Assembly (NCBI GenBank): GCA_023055425.1
Contig: JALGPY010000009.1
Coordinates: 52,142,616 to 52,206,615 of the forward strand
DNA: 64,000 nucleotides
DNA from: Linanthus parryae
Lineage: Eukaryota; Streptophyta; Magnoliopsida; Ericales; Polemoniaceae
Direction of reading: 5' to 3'
The position numbers and the translations under genes were made by a program. Under the pieces are notes generated by a model. The model searched no databases. It saw only the letters and a program-made list of their open reading frames with translations, and was not told the DNA's origin. Below, in pieces: positions 45,446 through 56,158 of this stretch (position 1 is its first letter; each line of letters begins with the position of its first letter).

Positions 45446-47237
45446 ACAGTTTTTATGAATTAAACAATAATATTTCACAAAAATGATCTAGTTAACTTTA
45501 AAATAATAAAGAACATTATTATCACAAGACTATATTAGCTAAACCTTATTTGAATTCATTCAACACTTGGGAAACTCTAAATATAATATTTTGTTCTTAC
45601 AATACATTTTGATTCCGTAATCTTTCCCATTAAAAGTATATAGCTGTTTAGTTGTGGCAAAATCCCAAGTTATACGACATTATCTCTTAACTTTTATATG
45701 AAAAGAGTAGTTATTTATTCATTTATTTAATCCAAACATTTTATTGCTTAGTAGCTAACTAAAATATCATTTATAAATAATTGCACATATTTCTGTTCAT
45801 AAACTTGTACATAAAATTATTATGATTATATAATGATTACATAACCAAAGTTCATAAATATTCTCCTCTCAAATCATTTGCCAATATGATTCATCTATAT
45901 ATGTTATATAAGAATTTATAGACACTGGTTTTAATTGATCTAAACAATTGATATGTTTATATAAAAATTCAGATTGTGTAAAATACAACAAGAACGCCCA
46001 CATTTTATGTTGTTCAAAAACATCCCCAGATTTCTTTTTATAAGAAAATTACCCCCAATATCAACCACATCATCATCTTCTCCACCCCTCCAAGTCCAAT
46101 CCAAGAACATCAACAAAAAATGATACCCATCCAATTTTGATGCTATAGAACTCAAATTCAAATCCAAATATGCATATTTACATAAAAAAAAAATAATTAA
46201 AACGGTTACCGAATGGGGGTTAAATCGGTCGCCAAAGTTTGGTCAAGAACTCGTCGGAAAGTATGGAGCTTTGGTTGTTGGGTTACCGGAGTTGGACCCC
46301 TCTGAGTTCGATCGGACCTCTAGGATCGTGGGGAGTGCCTGAGAGTGGAGAAGAGAGGTGGAGGAGGGACGGTGGCCTTGGTTTCGTCGGGTCTGGCCTT
46401 CGGGTCGGCTTCAGCGGGGATCTGGCCACCGCTTCTTCTTCCTCTCATGTTTCTAGTTCCGGAGAATAGGGAGGGTCAGAAAGAGAGAGAAAGTGGGTGG
46501 TGGTTGTAGTGGGGTTTGTTTCTGTCAGATTGCTCGACAGTGGGGATGGTGCTAGGCCACTGCTGCTGCTGCTTCCTTTTCGCTGGAAAAAACAGAGAGA
46601 AGAGAGGGAGTAGAGAGTTCGAGAGAGAAAAGGAAAGGCAGAGAGAGAGATAGAGAGGAATGGTCGGAGGTGAATGTGGTGGAGGTGTTTGTCGTTGGTG
46701 GTGATGGTCATGGTGAAGGTGAGTGTTTTTTTTTTGTTTCTCCGGGCGGTGTTTGTACTGAGGGAGAAAGGAGGGTTTAAGGGGTTTAAATTCTAGTAAA
46801 ATCATGGGGGCCCAACTAGACTTATGATCAAGTAATTAGGTCTTTGGTCTTAGATCAAATGGGCAACAGGTGAATAGTCTTGGTCAACTGGCCAATAGAT
46901 AACTTAGGAAAAGTTATATGGTACTTTGTGTGCACTCTTAGGTAGATAATAATTGTTAGGTGTTTTGGTAGCACTACAAATAGGTGAAAATTGTAACATA
47001 CTTTGGTAGCACCAATAGCTAGATTTTTAATAATATGTAATTCTTTTATTTAGATATAACCTAATTATAAATAAAATTAACTTATAAGTTAGCGATCACA
47101 CATAATCGTCCCAACCAAATTATGACTCTGAAATTTAATTATGAAATTTAATTTAACGATTTCTACGAGTTCATAATCAAACTTCATGTGTCAATCTATC
47201 GATTTTCCCTCGTATAAAAACGGGATAATACAATTGA

Positions 47238-47673
47238 GCCACCATCCATATCACCCGGACCTAACATGCATTGAAATTTGTCAAACAAACCCGAGGAGTA
47301 TTGCTAGAAGAATTGCTTGAGAAATATCAAGTCATAAGTTCCTTTTATCTCTACTATTAGGGAAACGATAAATAAAGGTGAGTATCCATGATACAACATT
47401 ATCATCATTCAACACAACTAAGTCAATAACATTCTTGTCAGTTCTAGTAAAAGAAAAAGAAAGGTCATCTTGCCACCGAGAAAACCTCCACACAACACAC
47501 TGTTTATTTCAAGAAACCAAGTTTCTTCCTATTTTTTTCTTTCATAATTTTCTTCTCTCATTTTATTGTCAAAAGACAAATTATTAGGGGTCGTACCTGG
47601 AGAATCATATCCTCGTGGTGTCAAACATTAAGGTCAATGCCTAGCCATTCAAGCTCCAAACAATTATATTCAT
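47238..47673 (-). pseudogene. LINE ORF2 start and endonuclease N-terminal part
   Basis: A start codon at 47673 opens MNIIVWSLNG, the usual LINE ORF2 beginning (compare MKIISWNCRGLG). Downstream pieces in shifting frames give DDLSFSFTRTDKNVIDL, SWILTFIYRFPN and TNFNAC, the last matching the endonuclease motif GDFN. The frame breaks off at the solo LTR and resumes at 29062. Frameshifts and stops show it is inactive. Confidence 0.82.
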
Positions 47674-47960
47674 TTGTCATTTTGGGGCTGCTCTACGACA
47701 ATCTCCTCAACCCCTTCACTTAGCAGTTTTCTAACACCAGAAATATCATGAGAAAAAAGAGTGAGTTGCTTCCAATTGAAATTGAGATACATATTCTTCC
47801 AGAAACAAGACTGCTTCTTAACATGCATCTTTCCTTTTGATTGCCTCTTTCTTCCTTTTCATTGTACACTGTTGTTTCTAAGCCCCAAAAAATGTACTGC
47901 ACATTCTTGTTGGTTTATTGCCTGTCCACTTCTCTGTACCAGTTATGGAGAACAAGTCAT
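47674..47960 (-). other. LINE inter-ORF spacer
   Basis: Lies between the ORF1 stop (47961-47963) and the ORF2 ATG (47673). Plus-strand open frames here are chance. Confidence 0.5.
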
Positions 47961-48212
47961 CTAATACTTTCTTTGCCTTTTAGAATTACCTTCATCTTCT
48001 TTGTTGCCTCGCTTCCTCTTCAGATCTAACAAATGCTTGAGACGACGGATAGTTGAATGTCTTCGCAAGGGTTAAGACACAAATCCTCCGTGTACTCCAC
48101 CTCATCTTCCGGTGTCAAACACTTTTTGATTATCTGTAATTAAGTTGTTGTTGTTTTTTTGTTCAGAAGTAATATATTAAACCAAAAGTAATTAGGGTAG
48201 CTCCCATCTTCA
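47961..48212 (-). pseudogene. LINE ORF1 C-terminal end
   Basis: Minus strand: an acidic stretch (DEVEYTEDLCLN) is followed by a basic tail LKRKRGNKEDEGNSKRQRKY and a TAG stop at 47963-47961. A lysine/arginine-rich tail is usual for ORF1 of plant LINEs. It is frameshifted relative to upstream pieces. Confidence 0.72.
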
Positions 48213-50512
48213 CTGTTAAGACCTTTCTTGGTTGGGCTTTGGTGTTTGTTCGACGATAATAATTCCCAAGTATAGGAATATCGTTCTAAGTAGTACCCGA
48301 GTAAGAACGGGGTCGAATCCACAAGGAGAGGAGGTTTAGACAATGACTTGCAAAACTAGAAAACGACAAACTAAAGCAAGAAACACAAACTCTCAATGGC
48401 TTTAAAGCTTGCCAAGCTATTCAAATCCACCAAAATCAATTGATGGAGCAAGTTTGAGGTTTGAGTTTAAGAACAAAGTAAACGACTACTAGAGCTACGA
48501 TTCAAGAAACTAAGTGAAACGACAAGTAATGAGGGGCTAGGGATCATCGGTTTCTCTAGTGACCAATCCTCCTTTTACATTCAAGCCCGGTTCTCAAATT
48601 CGCATGTGTCAATCCACAAGACAAGTATCTCAAGAAGTGATTGCTCATACAATCCAACTCGCGACAAGAGAAGTGTGTAAATCCAACACGCTAATCAAGC
48701 ACTAAAGAGGCTATTCAAATGAGATTCTCCAAATTTCAAGTGTTTCAAGCATCAACCATATGTAAACACACATAGATGTTTCCACATGAAAGATCAAGCA
48801 ACAAATGAGATTTGTAAATTCTCACTCAAATCACCTAACTAGAACTCGATTTCTCAAAGTTAGGATTGACGAGTTCCTCTCACTCAAATGCAACTTCAAA
48901 TCAAACACGTCAAAAGTATTCGCACATCTACCTATTCAATGCATCAAATACTTCAACAAGAGAAATCCAAACATTGCACTAAGCACTCAAGTGAACCCAA
49001 TTCAACCCATTCATCCTTGAAGTTCAACTTGAATCAATAGAGAGATTTAGACACTAGATAGTCCCAAATCACCCAAGCAAATTGAATTAGCTAGACATAA
49101 TAGAAAATTCAAGAGAGATTGAGAGAAATTTAACTTTCAATAATCAAAACTTGAATTCATACTTGATAGCACCAATACACTTTTTCACTAATTCAATCCC
49201 AAACACTTGATTCAACTACAAATAACTAAGAACAAAAATAGCCAAAACACAAACTAAGCTATGAAACAATCATCCAGCTCAATCTCTGCTGCTGCTGCTG
49301 CTGCTACAGCAAGAATGCAGCAGCAGCAACCCAGCAGTCCATCTAACAACCCAGAAATGCTCAAGAACAGAGCATAACAATGCACTGTGACATCTCAAAA
49401 TCAATCCGAAACAAAATACATCAGCCCTAGAATGAATCAAACCCACACTCCTCTCTCCCTCTCTTCCTCTTTCACTGTTCTTGGCTCAAGAACAAACCCA
49501 GAATTGGGTTGAAATCGGAGAGAGAGAGAGGAGGACGAACAGAGGCGTCCCTGTGGTACCGTCGGGTCTGAGAGTGAGCCCCCCCTTTGATTTCTTCAAG
49601 CTTTGTTTATATAGCCTTGTCTTCGGGATTACTTGGCCTCCAAGAACTCATCTCATCCATCCAATTCGTCTGATTCCCTCTCCTTCGTCGATTTGAAGCA
49701 GCCCTCAAGAACCCTAGAAATTGGGGGTTTTTTTCTCGAACTCTTATTGGGCCGAATTGATGGCTGTAGACGGTTAGGAATGGGCTAGGTAGCGTTCTTC
49801 TCTTGATTTGGACCGAGTTCGCAGCGATTTGGGGCACCACCATGGCTGGGTCGAAGCTTCCTCGAACTCTCATGGAGTCTCTGTTCTCCATCGCGTCGTG
49901 AGGGAGAAGCGTCTGTAGATGAGCTGTTTTTCTCTTCTGAGGAAATTTCTGTTTAGTCCCTTATTTTGCTAGGGGCTTTTAAAAAGCCCCCAGCCCTTCT
50001 TAAAACATTCTTGAAAATGTCATTTTAACCCCCAGCCGGTTAATAACTCTTTAAATAAGCCCTTAGGACGTTTAGAAAACTCCACTTTTGGCCCTCTTCC
50101 GTTAAAATCACTTTAAATAAGCCCTCCGACATAAATTTCGCCTTATGAATTGGTCCTTTGTCGTCTTGAACTTCCCTTTTTGGCCTTTATCTTCCCTTGT
50201 CCTCTTCATTTAAGCCCTTGAAACTTCTCTTTGCTTGCACATTAGCCATAAAAGCTTCAAATTAAATCCTCCAAGCCCTTTCTTCATGTCTCTTGGCCCC
50301 TCCAAAGTGTCTCAATTCATCATTCAAGTTCTCAAATTGCCCCTTGCGTTCTAAATCACTTCTTTGCCTACAAAACAAGTTAAAAGCAACCAAAACTACG
50401 AAAACAAGCATAAGTCTAGAATTAGGGATATAACACGCAAATAACATATAAAAGTAAGTTAAGAGGAGGTCATTAACCTACTAAAACATGCGATTTTATG
50501 TCGTTAACAGTG
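48213..50512. mobile_element. 2.3-kb terminal-inverted-repeat insertion in LINE ORF1, class unknown
   Basis: CACTGTTAA at 48211 and TTAACAGTG at 50512 are a perfect 9-bp inverted pair, and GAC/GTC extends the match with one extra base. LINE ORF1 sequence lies on both sides. TTCA occurs at 48209-48212 and 50513-50516 and may be the target duplication. The interior has no credible gene. It includes CGAATCCACAAGGAG, a CTG/CAG inverted triplet block and CCTT-rich leader-like DNA with TTTATATAGCC near 49605. The ends also read as TG...CA, so a solo LTR cannot be excluded, although no 5-bp duplication fits. Confidence 0.55.
49286..49343. repeat. CTG/CAG inverted triplet repeat
   Basis: Six to seven CTG units followed within about 15 bases by CAGCAGCAG, able to fold into a hairpin. 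Confidence 0.7.
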
Positions 50513-50516
50513 TTCA

Positions 50517-51124
50517 TGGGCTTTAGCTGATTACAGAGAAGCAAAAGGTAATCAACTTGAATTAGGTTGGGATTTGCATGATTGGTTGGTCTAACAGGGG
50601 GTTCCTCTACAAAATAAGCCTTCTTAGAAAATCCAACATTAGGGTTTGGCAAAAGTAATTTTTTGCCCTTGCACCAGCTTTTAAGCTGTTACAAGCCGTC
50701 TCTTGCTTTCCTTGCCCCTCCACCTTTTGAATTTTATACGACAAATTTGATTCGTACATCAGAGGCTCTGTAACCATATGTCATTGAGGATCCACGTCGG
50801 ATATCGTAATTTCCTCGGCATCGTCTTGTTTTTCCGTGTGAGACTCGTGAAGGAGGAATTTTCTGGTCGCATGGGCTAACTGGTGCCGAAGTTCATCTCT
50901 GACATTGAAGCTTGCTCTTAAATCTGGTTCCTTCTGAGCTGATCTAGCTTTTTCTTGGGTCATGCACTTGTATTGAAAATTGATGTGCCCCATTCGATCA
51001 CAACGGTAACAATAGTCACCCAACATACCAAAATTTACCCAACAATCTGGTTCACCTAGTTGTTTAAAGAAAAAACTCCGGGGAGGGCATTTTTAATACT
51101 TAGAACCGAATTCTGAGAACTGAT
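50517..51124 (-). pseudogene. LINE ORF1 middle part with zinc knuckle
   Basis: Minus-strand frame 51026-50781 contains CYRCDRMGHINFQYKC, a CX2CX4HX6C knuckle of the kind that follows DUF4283 in plant LINE ORF1 proteins. Further down, in broken frames, come NPNVGFSKKAYF and PTNHANPNLIQVD. The upstream (DUF4283-type) part is beyond the 10-kb LTR element at 61187-61588. Confidence 0.8.
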
Positions 51125-53303
51125 TGAAAAACCCTGTTTTGTGACTATGTGTATTTTGTGATATTATTATATGTGTTGGGAGTCAAATTTAAATGTTGGG
51201 AGCTAATTATAAATGTTTGCTTGTATTTGGAAGTCTTTGTGACTTTTATCTTAAGTTTTTTAGTGCCTTTTAATTAAATTGGGGGGAGGTGGTTGTCTTT
51301 TGCCTAAACTTGTAGTGCGAAAGTGTCTTTTCTAACATATTGATATCATATTTTGACCCAAAAATCTCAACTAACGTGAGATTCTTCTCATTAATCGGAT
51401 GAGAAGAAAATCTTCGTTCAAATTCTTACGAAATTCATCATCATCATCATCATCATCTCAATCCCTCTCTATCTCTCTCGATGTCTCTCTCTCTCCCTCT
51501 TCTTCTCTTTTCTTCTTTGATTCCATCAAAGTGTTGGGTCGTTTCTGACCCGATTGATTCCGACAGATTTATCGTCGTCATCTCCGCAAGCAAGTTTCAT
51601 CTCCGTCACTTAATCACTCGAATCTCTCACATCTCACGTAATTAACAAGTTACTCATTAATTTCAGATTTTTTTTACTCACTTTGATTCCCGTTTTCACC
51701 ACGTAGAACATCTCTAATCATTATATTCGTTGTTCAAGTGATTATTCATAAACCCTAGTTTATGTAAGGGGTTAAATCAAGCCGAAACAATATGATTAAC
51801 TAGTGGTTACCACTTGTTTGATGTGGGTATTCATGTTGCATTAGATTTTGTTTGAATACGGGATTAGCTAGATGATTTGGAGTATAGTTGTATGGAAATT
51901 GATAATTCCCGTATGTGTGTTTTGGGTGAAATTGGAAACTTGAAACTAGTGTAACTTTTGACCCAGGAATCGAAATTCGGATCCGTTTGAGGATAAACTT
52001 ATTATTCAGAGTGTTTTGAATCTAATGAGACTGTTTTTAAGCCTTAATCTAGTTGGAAAGTTGGAGTAATAAAGTTGGTGATGTTATGTTAGGTTATGTA
52101 CACTTTAGGTTATAGGATTTTGGGGCAAGATTTTGGGTTTGGTTTTGAAGTATGAATTAAGTGGGATGTTGGGTTAGTTTTAGAACCCTAAACCATTGGG
52201 TGTCATGTGCATATAATATAGCTTAGTATTTTTATTACTAAGAAATTGTAATTTAATTAGAGTATTGTTAACTTGTAGGCGACGAATTCACAGCGACGCG
52301 TACGTTGAGTACTACGATTGAGTCGCTGTAATCACTTGCAAACGAGGTGAGTAAACATGCCAGGCCTAGTGTGCCTAACTCCCTTCGTGTCAAATGATTT
52401 CTTTTTACATGTCTCAAAATGGATTACGTGCTATGTGTTTATGTGTCATTTAAACATCCAATTTTACTTGTAAATGCTTTTCTTGAAAATAACATAATAA
52501 GTTAACAATTCACGATAGCGTAAAGTGGAAGAGTTGTGCGGGATTGTCTCATGGTTACTATTGAGCTTGGTCGGGTTATACCCGTCCAATTAATTGTATT
52601 TAATCCGGTTGCAAGGCACCAGATCGCTCCTAGTACTCACCCTTCTGACCGCAAGAAGTCTGTAAGGGGGTGTCGACACTTAAGGTCTTGGATGCTTGCG
52701 AAGTGATTGGTTCTTACCCGTATCAACTATTTAAAATTGTGATCCTTTTTGAATTTAATGGTTATTAAAGGGAAAAAGAATGAGTATGAAATTTGAGATT
52801 TCCCAACTTGAGTATTGAACTGGAATTTGCGAACTGTAAAATCTCATGTTTTCTTACAAGTGTCAATTCAAACTTCCGTTGTGTTTAAAGATAAACTCCT
52901 ACTTGCAAAAGTGGTCATTGTTTTTATAACTGCCTCATCATCATTTTACATGCTTGGGTGTTTGCTTGCCAGTATTTTTATGCTGATTTCTATACTGTGG
53001 TGTTTCTTTTTATTTCTGCACCACAGGTCCAGGTGGTGAGTATTTGGCATAGTGGGGGATGCGCCTCATCACCTATGTTTTAGTCGTTCATTTTAGATTT
53101 TGGAACCCTTTTAGTATTTATCACATTCAGTTGTTTTATGCCCGCGTTTGAGGCAAGAATAATCGAACTGTAACAACGCTTGGTTAATTATTTTATTGGA
53201 TGTTGCTTGAGAACCATCTTTAAATGTCCTTGTATCCGGGTTAGTCTCGGGTACGGAGTGACACCCCCCAGGCCTCCGGCTTGGTCATTTTGGGGGTGTT
53301 ACA
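51125..53303 (+). repeat. 5' LTR of the LARD-like element
   Basis: Repeats at 59020-61181. Contains CT-rich and CCATCAAAGTGTTGGGTC sequence. The 74-codon frame at 52815-53039 is present in both LTRs and is not a gene. Confidence 0.94.
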
Positions 53304-53305
53304 GG

Positions 53306-53317
53306 TGGTATCAGAGC
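53306..53317 (+). other. primer-binding site for initiator-Met tRNA
   Basis: TGGTATCAGAGC, two bases after the LTR; an exact match to the standard plant iMet PBS. Confidence 0.93.
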
Positions 53318-55759
53318 GGGCAATCCAAAAGGAAACTAAAACCTGTACGGAAACTTAAAATTGATGTAGGAAGAAGAAATTAAAATCGGTGAAGCCGTTG
53401 GGATTTGGGTAACCTTGAATAGGTCTATTATGTGTGTAAGCTTTAGAGAATAGGCTTAGGAAGCAAGTATTTCCACCCACCCTCTCCTAGCTAAGAGTTT
53501 TGACCTACCCGATTAGCTAAGTATTTGGGTTTGAGTCTTCTCATTGGAGTTTGGGTTAGGTGTTTACCGTTTGGGTGATCAAAAATTAGGGAGATTGTAT
53601 TCTCTAGAGTATAAGTGCGTTTTAGAAGTCTTACCCTTAAAAACTTTGAGGCCTTGGGAGTATGATACTTATTTTTAGATGATAGTCGTCTCAATTACAA
53701 TTTGTGATTTATACTTTGTAGAATAAGAGGCTTATGAAGACTATCTTTACCATGATGAATGGAAGGTTCATGCTAATTTTATGTGCAAATTGCTAATGGG
53801 ATGTCCATTGTGAGTGACAAAGTTATGTTGTGGTCGAGGAAGAACCTAGTAAAGACATGGAGTCGGAGGCAAGTGAGAATGATGACGAGGAGTACGCGTA
53901 TTAGACTTATTTGATTTCTTAGACTTTTGATGCATTTTGAGTTTTACTTTTGAATAAGGCCATGATGCCAAACAATACTTCGAGGATTCTTGAAGTGATT
54001 TTTGCATAGCCACTTTTGGGCTAGAGTTAAATTCTTAGCGAGTTGCTTTAAGGATGAGGAATAATGCTCACGTTATGAGGGCCCAATTTGGGATTTTAAT
54101 AAATTATGTTTAGTTGATTTGGAGTATGAGTTGATGAATTATGATCGTCTCGTGTTTTGCTATCATTGATTAAGTGCATAGAAGGCGTTCATGGAGTTAG
54201 AACGCGAGAACATTGATTTTGGTGTTGTTTGAATCTGCGCAGCAGTTAGTTTTTGTTGTAACAAACGTATTTAATTTTGGAGTTATTTTTCCCTGATTTT
54301 TTCCCAGAAAGTAGACATACCCGGGTATCTTCCATAAAATTTTTAGCCTTATATGAGTTCTGGATAGTTAGAAACGAATTTTCAAAGTTGGTTGCTCACT
54401 AGCACAATTGCAAAGTGATCAACCGTAGCATTTTGCTGTTTACTTATCTTGGAGATCTTGTTTGGTTCTCAAATTTTTACGGTAGTTAGTAGACACATAT
54501 GGCTAAATCTGGGTGAAAGCTTAGATCAATTTGAAGAGTTTAACGTGTGATTAAGGCTCGTCAAAGTTGAAGTTTACATTCTGCTGGGCGGTGACAGCAG
54601 CTGTACTGTTCTTTGGATAACTTGAGTTTTACATATTATTTTGAGTTGATTCTTCTTGATTATGAAACTAGACTCATAGAGGATTCTTCACACCAAAATT
54701 CATAATTTTTGTTGTCCGATTGATCATTTTTTTTTCAATTTTTGAAGAAGCATGAAAAATGAGACGTGATCAGCCTATGTGCAAGTCATGTGTAAATGAT
54801 TGTTTGATGATCCATGTGTGACATTACTTGCTTAAATGCTCATTACATGCCATGTATCCATGCTTAATGTACTTCTTGATAGTATGAATGGTACAATAGG
54901 TTATAGTGTAGGACAATAGACCACATCCATACAACACTAGAAGGGACCTTCTTTTTTAAACAAGTGAAGGTTGAAGCTTCTAACCTCGTTGAAAACCGGC
55001 AAAATAGGGGCCACATGATTTCACGTACGAAGTAGTTAAGGAAACACCATTGGAGCAAAGGTTTTACGAGCGAACAAATATGAGAAAGGACCTCAGAGCG
55101 AGGAATTTTGGAAGACTTGCGTGTTGTGTTGGTTACGAGTTTTGCAATAATATTAGGGTAAAGAAGAGCAAGGTGTACTTATATTATGTTCAATACGAAG
55201 TTAATTGATAAATGCTTGGGGAGTGAATTCAATTTTGTGGTTTTAGATACCTCTTAAATAGTTTGTCAAAGTTTAGACTTTTGGGTATTCAAATAGTGTC
55301 ACTATACTGAATTGTCATGGAGATAACTGGGGAGTTTTAACGTGGTGTGAAATACCGAAATCTTGACATATTAGTCGGAGAGGTATAAATCGTTAGTATA
55401 CTCTGAAGGGTTTAATTTCCGCTTACTGGCGGCAGTTTACCACTAATGTCTCATTTAGAGTCTTGTTTTCAGGGCTATAGTTTTGAGGATTTTACCATTT
55501 AGGGCTGATTTGAATATGAACTTCAGAGTTTCATTGTTGCAACACCTGTTTTGGGATCTTAATACATTGCTTAAAGGTTCGATCTTCGATATTGTGCTGC
55601 CTCTTATAAATGTCGCGGAGCTTTAGGAATTTTGGAGCAAACTCATAGTTGGCGTCTGCTAAGTGTGTAATTGTTTTGAAGTCAGCCTTAAAATATCTTT
55701 ATGGCATAATAATATTGATGTTTGTTGTCTAATAAGAATACTCTTCAGATCTTGTAGAA
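53318..55759. other. non-coding interior of the LARD-like element, left part
   Basis: No retroviral domain in any frame. AT-rich with decayed internal repeats: phrases near 55384-55550 recur loosely near 57090-57260. Confidence 0.6.
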
Positions 55760-56158
55760 ATGGCCGTCAATCTAGTGAATCCAACCGCGGAAGATTTTCA
55801 GTTGAGCCACCCGACAAGAACGCCTTTCTTGGAGGGGATGACAATTTGGGAATTTGTCGGAGAAGTTTTGGAGAGGTGTGAGAATTGGACTTACACTTTT
55901 GTTGGAGGATGGGTATTCAGCCACGTCCTAGTTCAGAGTCATTTCATTGTGGAGTCTTTACCTAATGAGCAACCTTGGATTTCGATCAAGAGACAGTATA
56001 ATGATTTGGTTGATGAGGGAGGATGGTATCTTCCTAATCAAAAGTATTTACATCAAGGTCAATGGATTATAACGCCGCACTTCATGAAGTGTACATTGTT
56101 GTTAGCTCACAAGCCTTGGGTAGAACCTATGGAGGACCCAGGAGAAGTGATAGACTAG
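55760..56158 (+). CDS. hypothetical 132-residue ORF inside the LARD-like element
   Basis: Starts MAVNLVNPTAEDF and ends PMEDPGEVID. Aromatic-rich centre (ENWTYTFVGGWVF, ISIKRQYNDLV). It is the only open frame in the 5.7-kb interior that looks protein-like. I do not recognise a domain. It may be a captured gene fragment or an ORF peculiar to this family; it could also be chance. Confidence 0.35.
   Translation: MAVNLVNPTAEDFQLSHPTRTPFLEGMTIWEFVGEVLERCENWTYTFVGGWVFSHVLVQSHFIVESLPNEQPWISIKRQYNDLVDEGGWYLPNQKYLHQGQWIITPHFMKCTLLLAHKPWVEPMEDPGEVID

Larger units (their letters stand above)
29068..47232 (-). mobile_element. solo LTR of a chromovirus-like Ty3/gypsy element, split by a nested Tat element
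   Basis: On the minus strand the LTR starts TGTATTATCCCG (47232) and ends GGGGTGTTGCA (29068). ATTGA occurs directly outside both ends (29063-29067 and 47233-47237), a perfect 5-bp target-site duplication. Without the Tat insertion it is about 3.2 kb. It shares words with the LTRs at 51.1 and 59.0 kb, for example GGGGTGTCGACACTTAA and the GGGGTGTTRCA end, so it belongs to a related, longer-LTR family. No internal region remains: LTR-LTR recombination has removed it. Short open frames at 46239-46805 are LTR sequence, not genes. Confidence 0.85.

Noticed and set aside
46476..46805. Minus-strand frames rich in His, Ser and Leu
   Set aside because: Translation of GA/CT-rich LTR leader; low complexity, no domain.
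48214..50509. Calling the 2.3-kb insertion a definite solo LTR from its TG...CA ends
   Set aside because: Five bases on each side (TTCAC and GTGTT) are not direct repeats; the inverted match extends outward, so class was left open.
52815..53039. Hydrophobic 74-codon frame (copy at 60694-60975)
   Set aside because: Lies in both LTRs of the LARD-like element.
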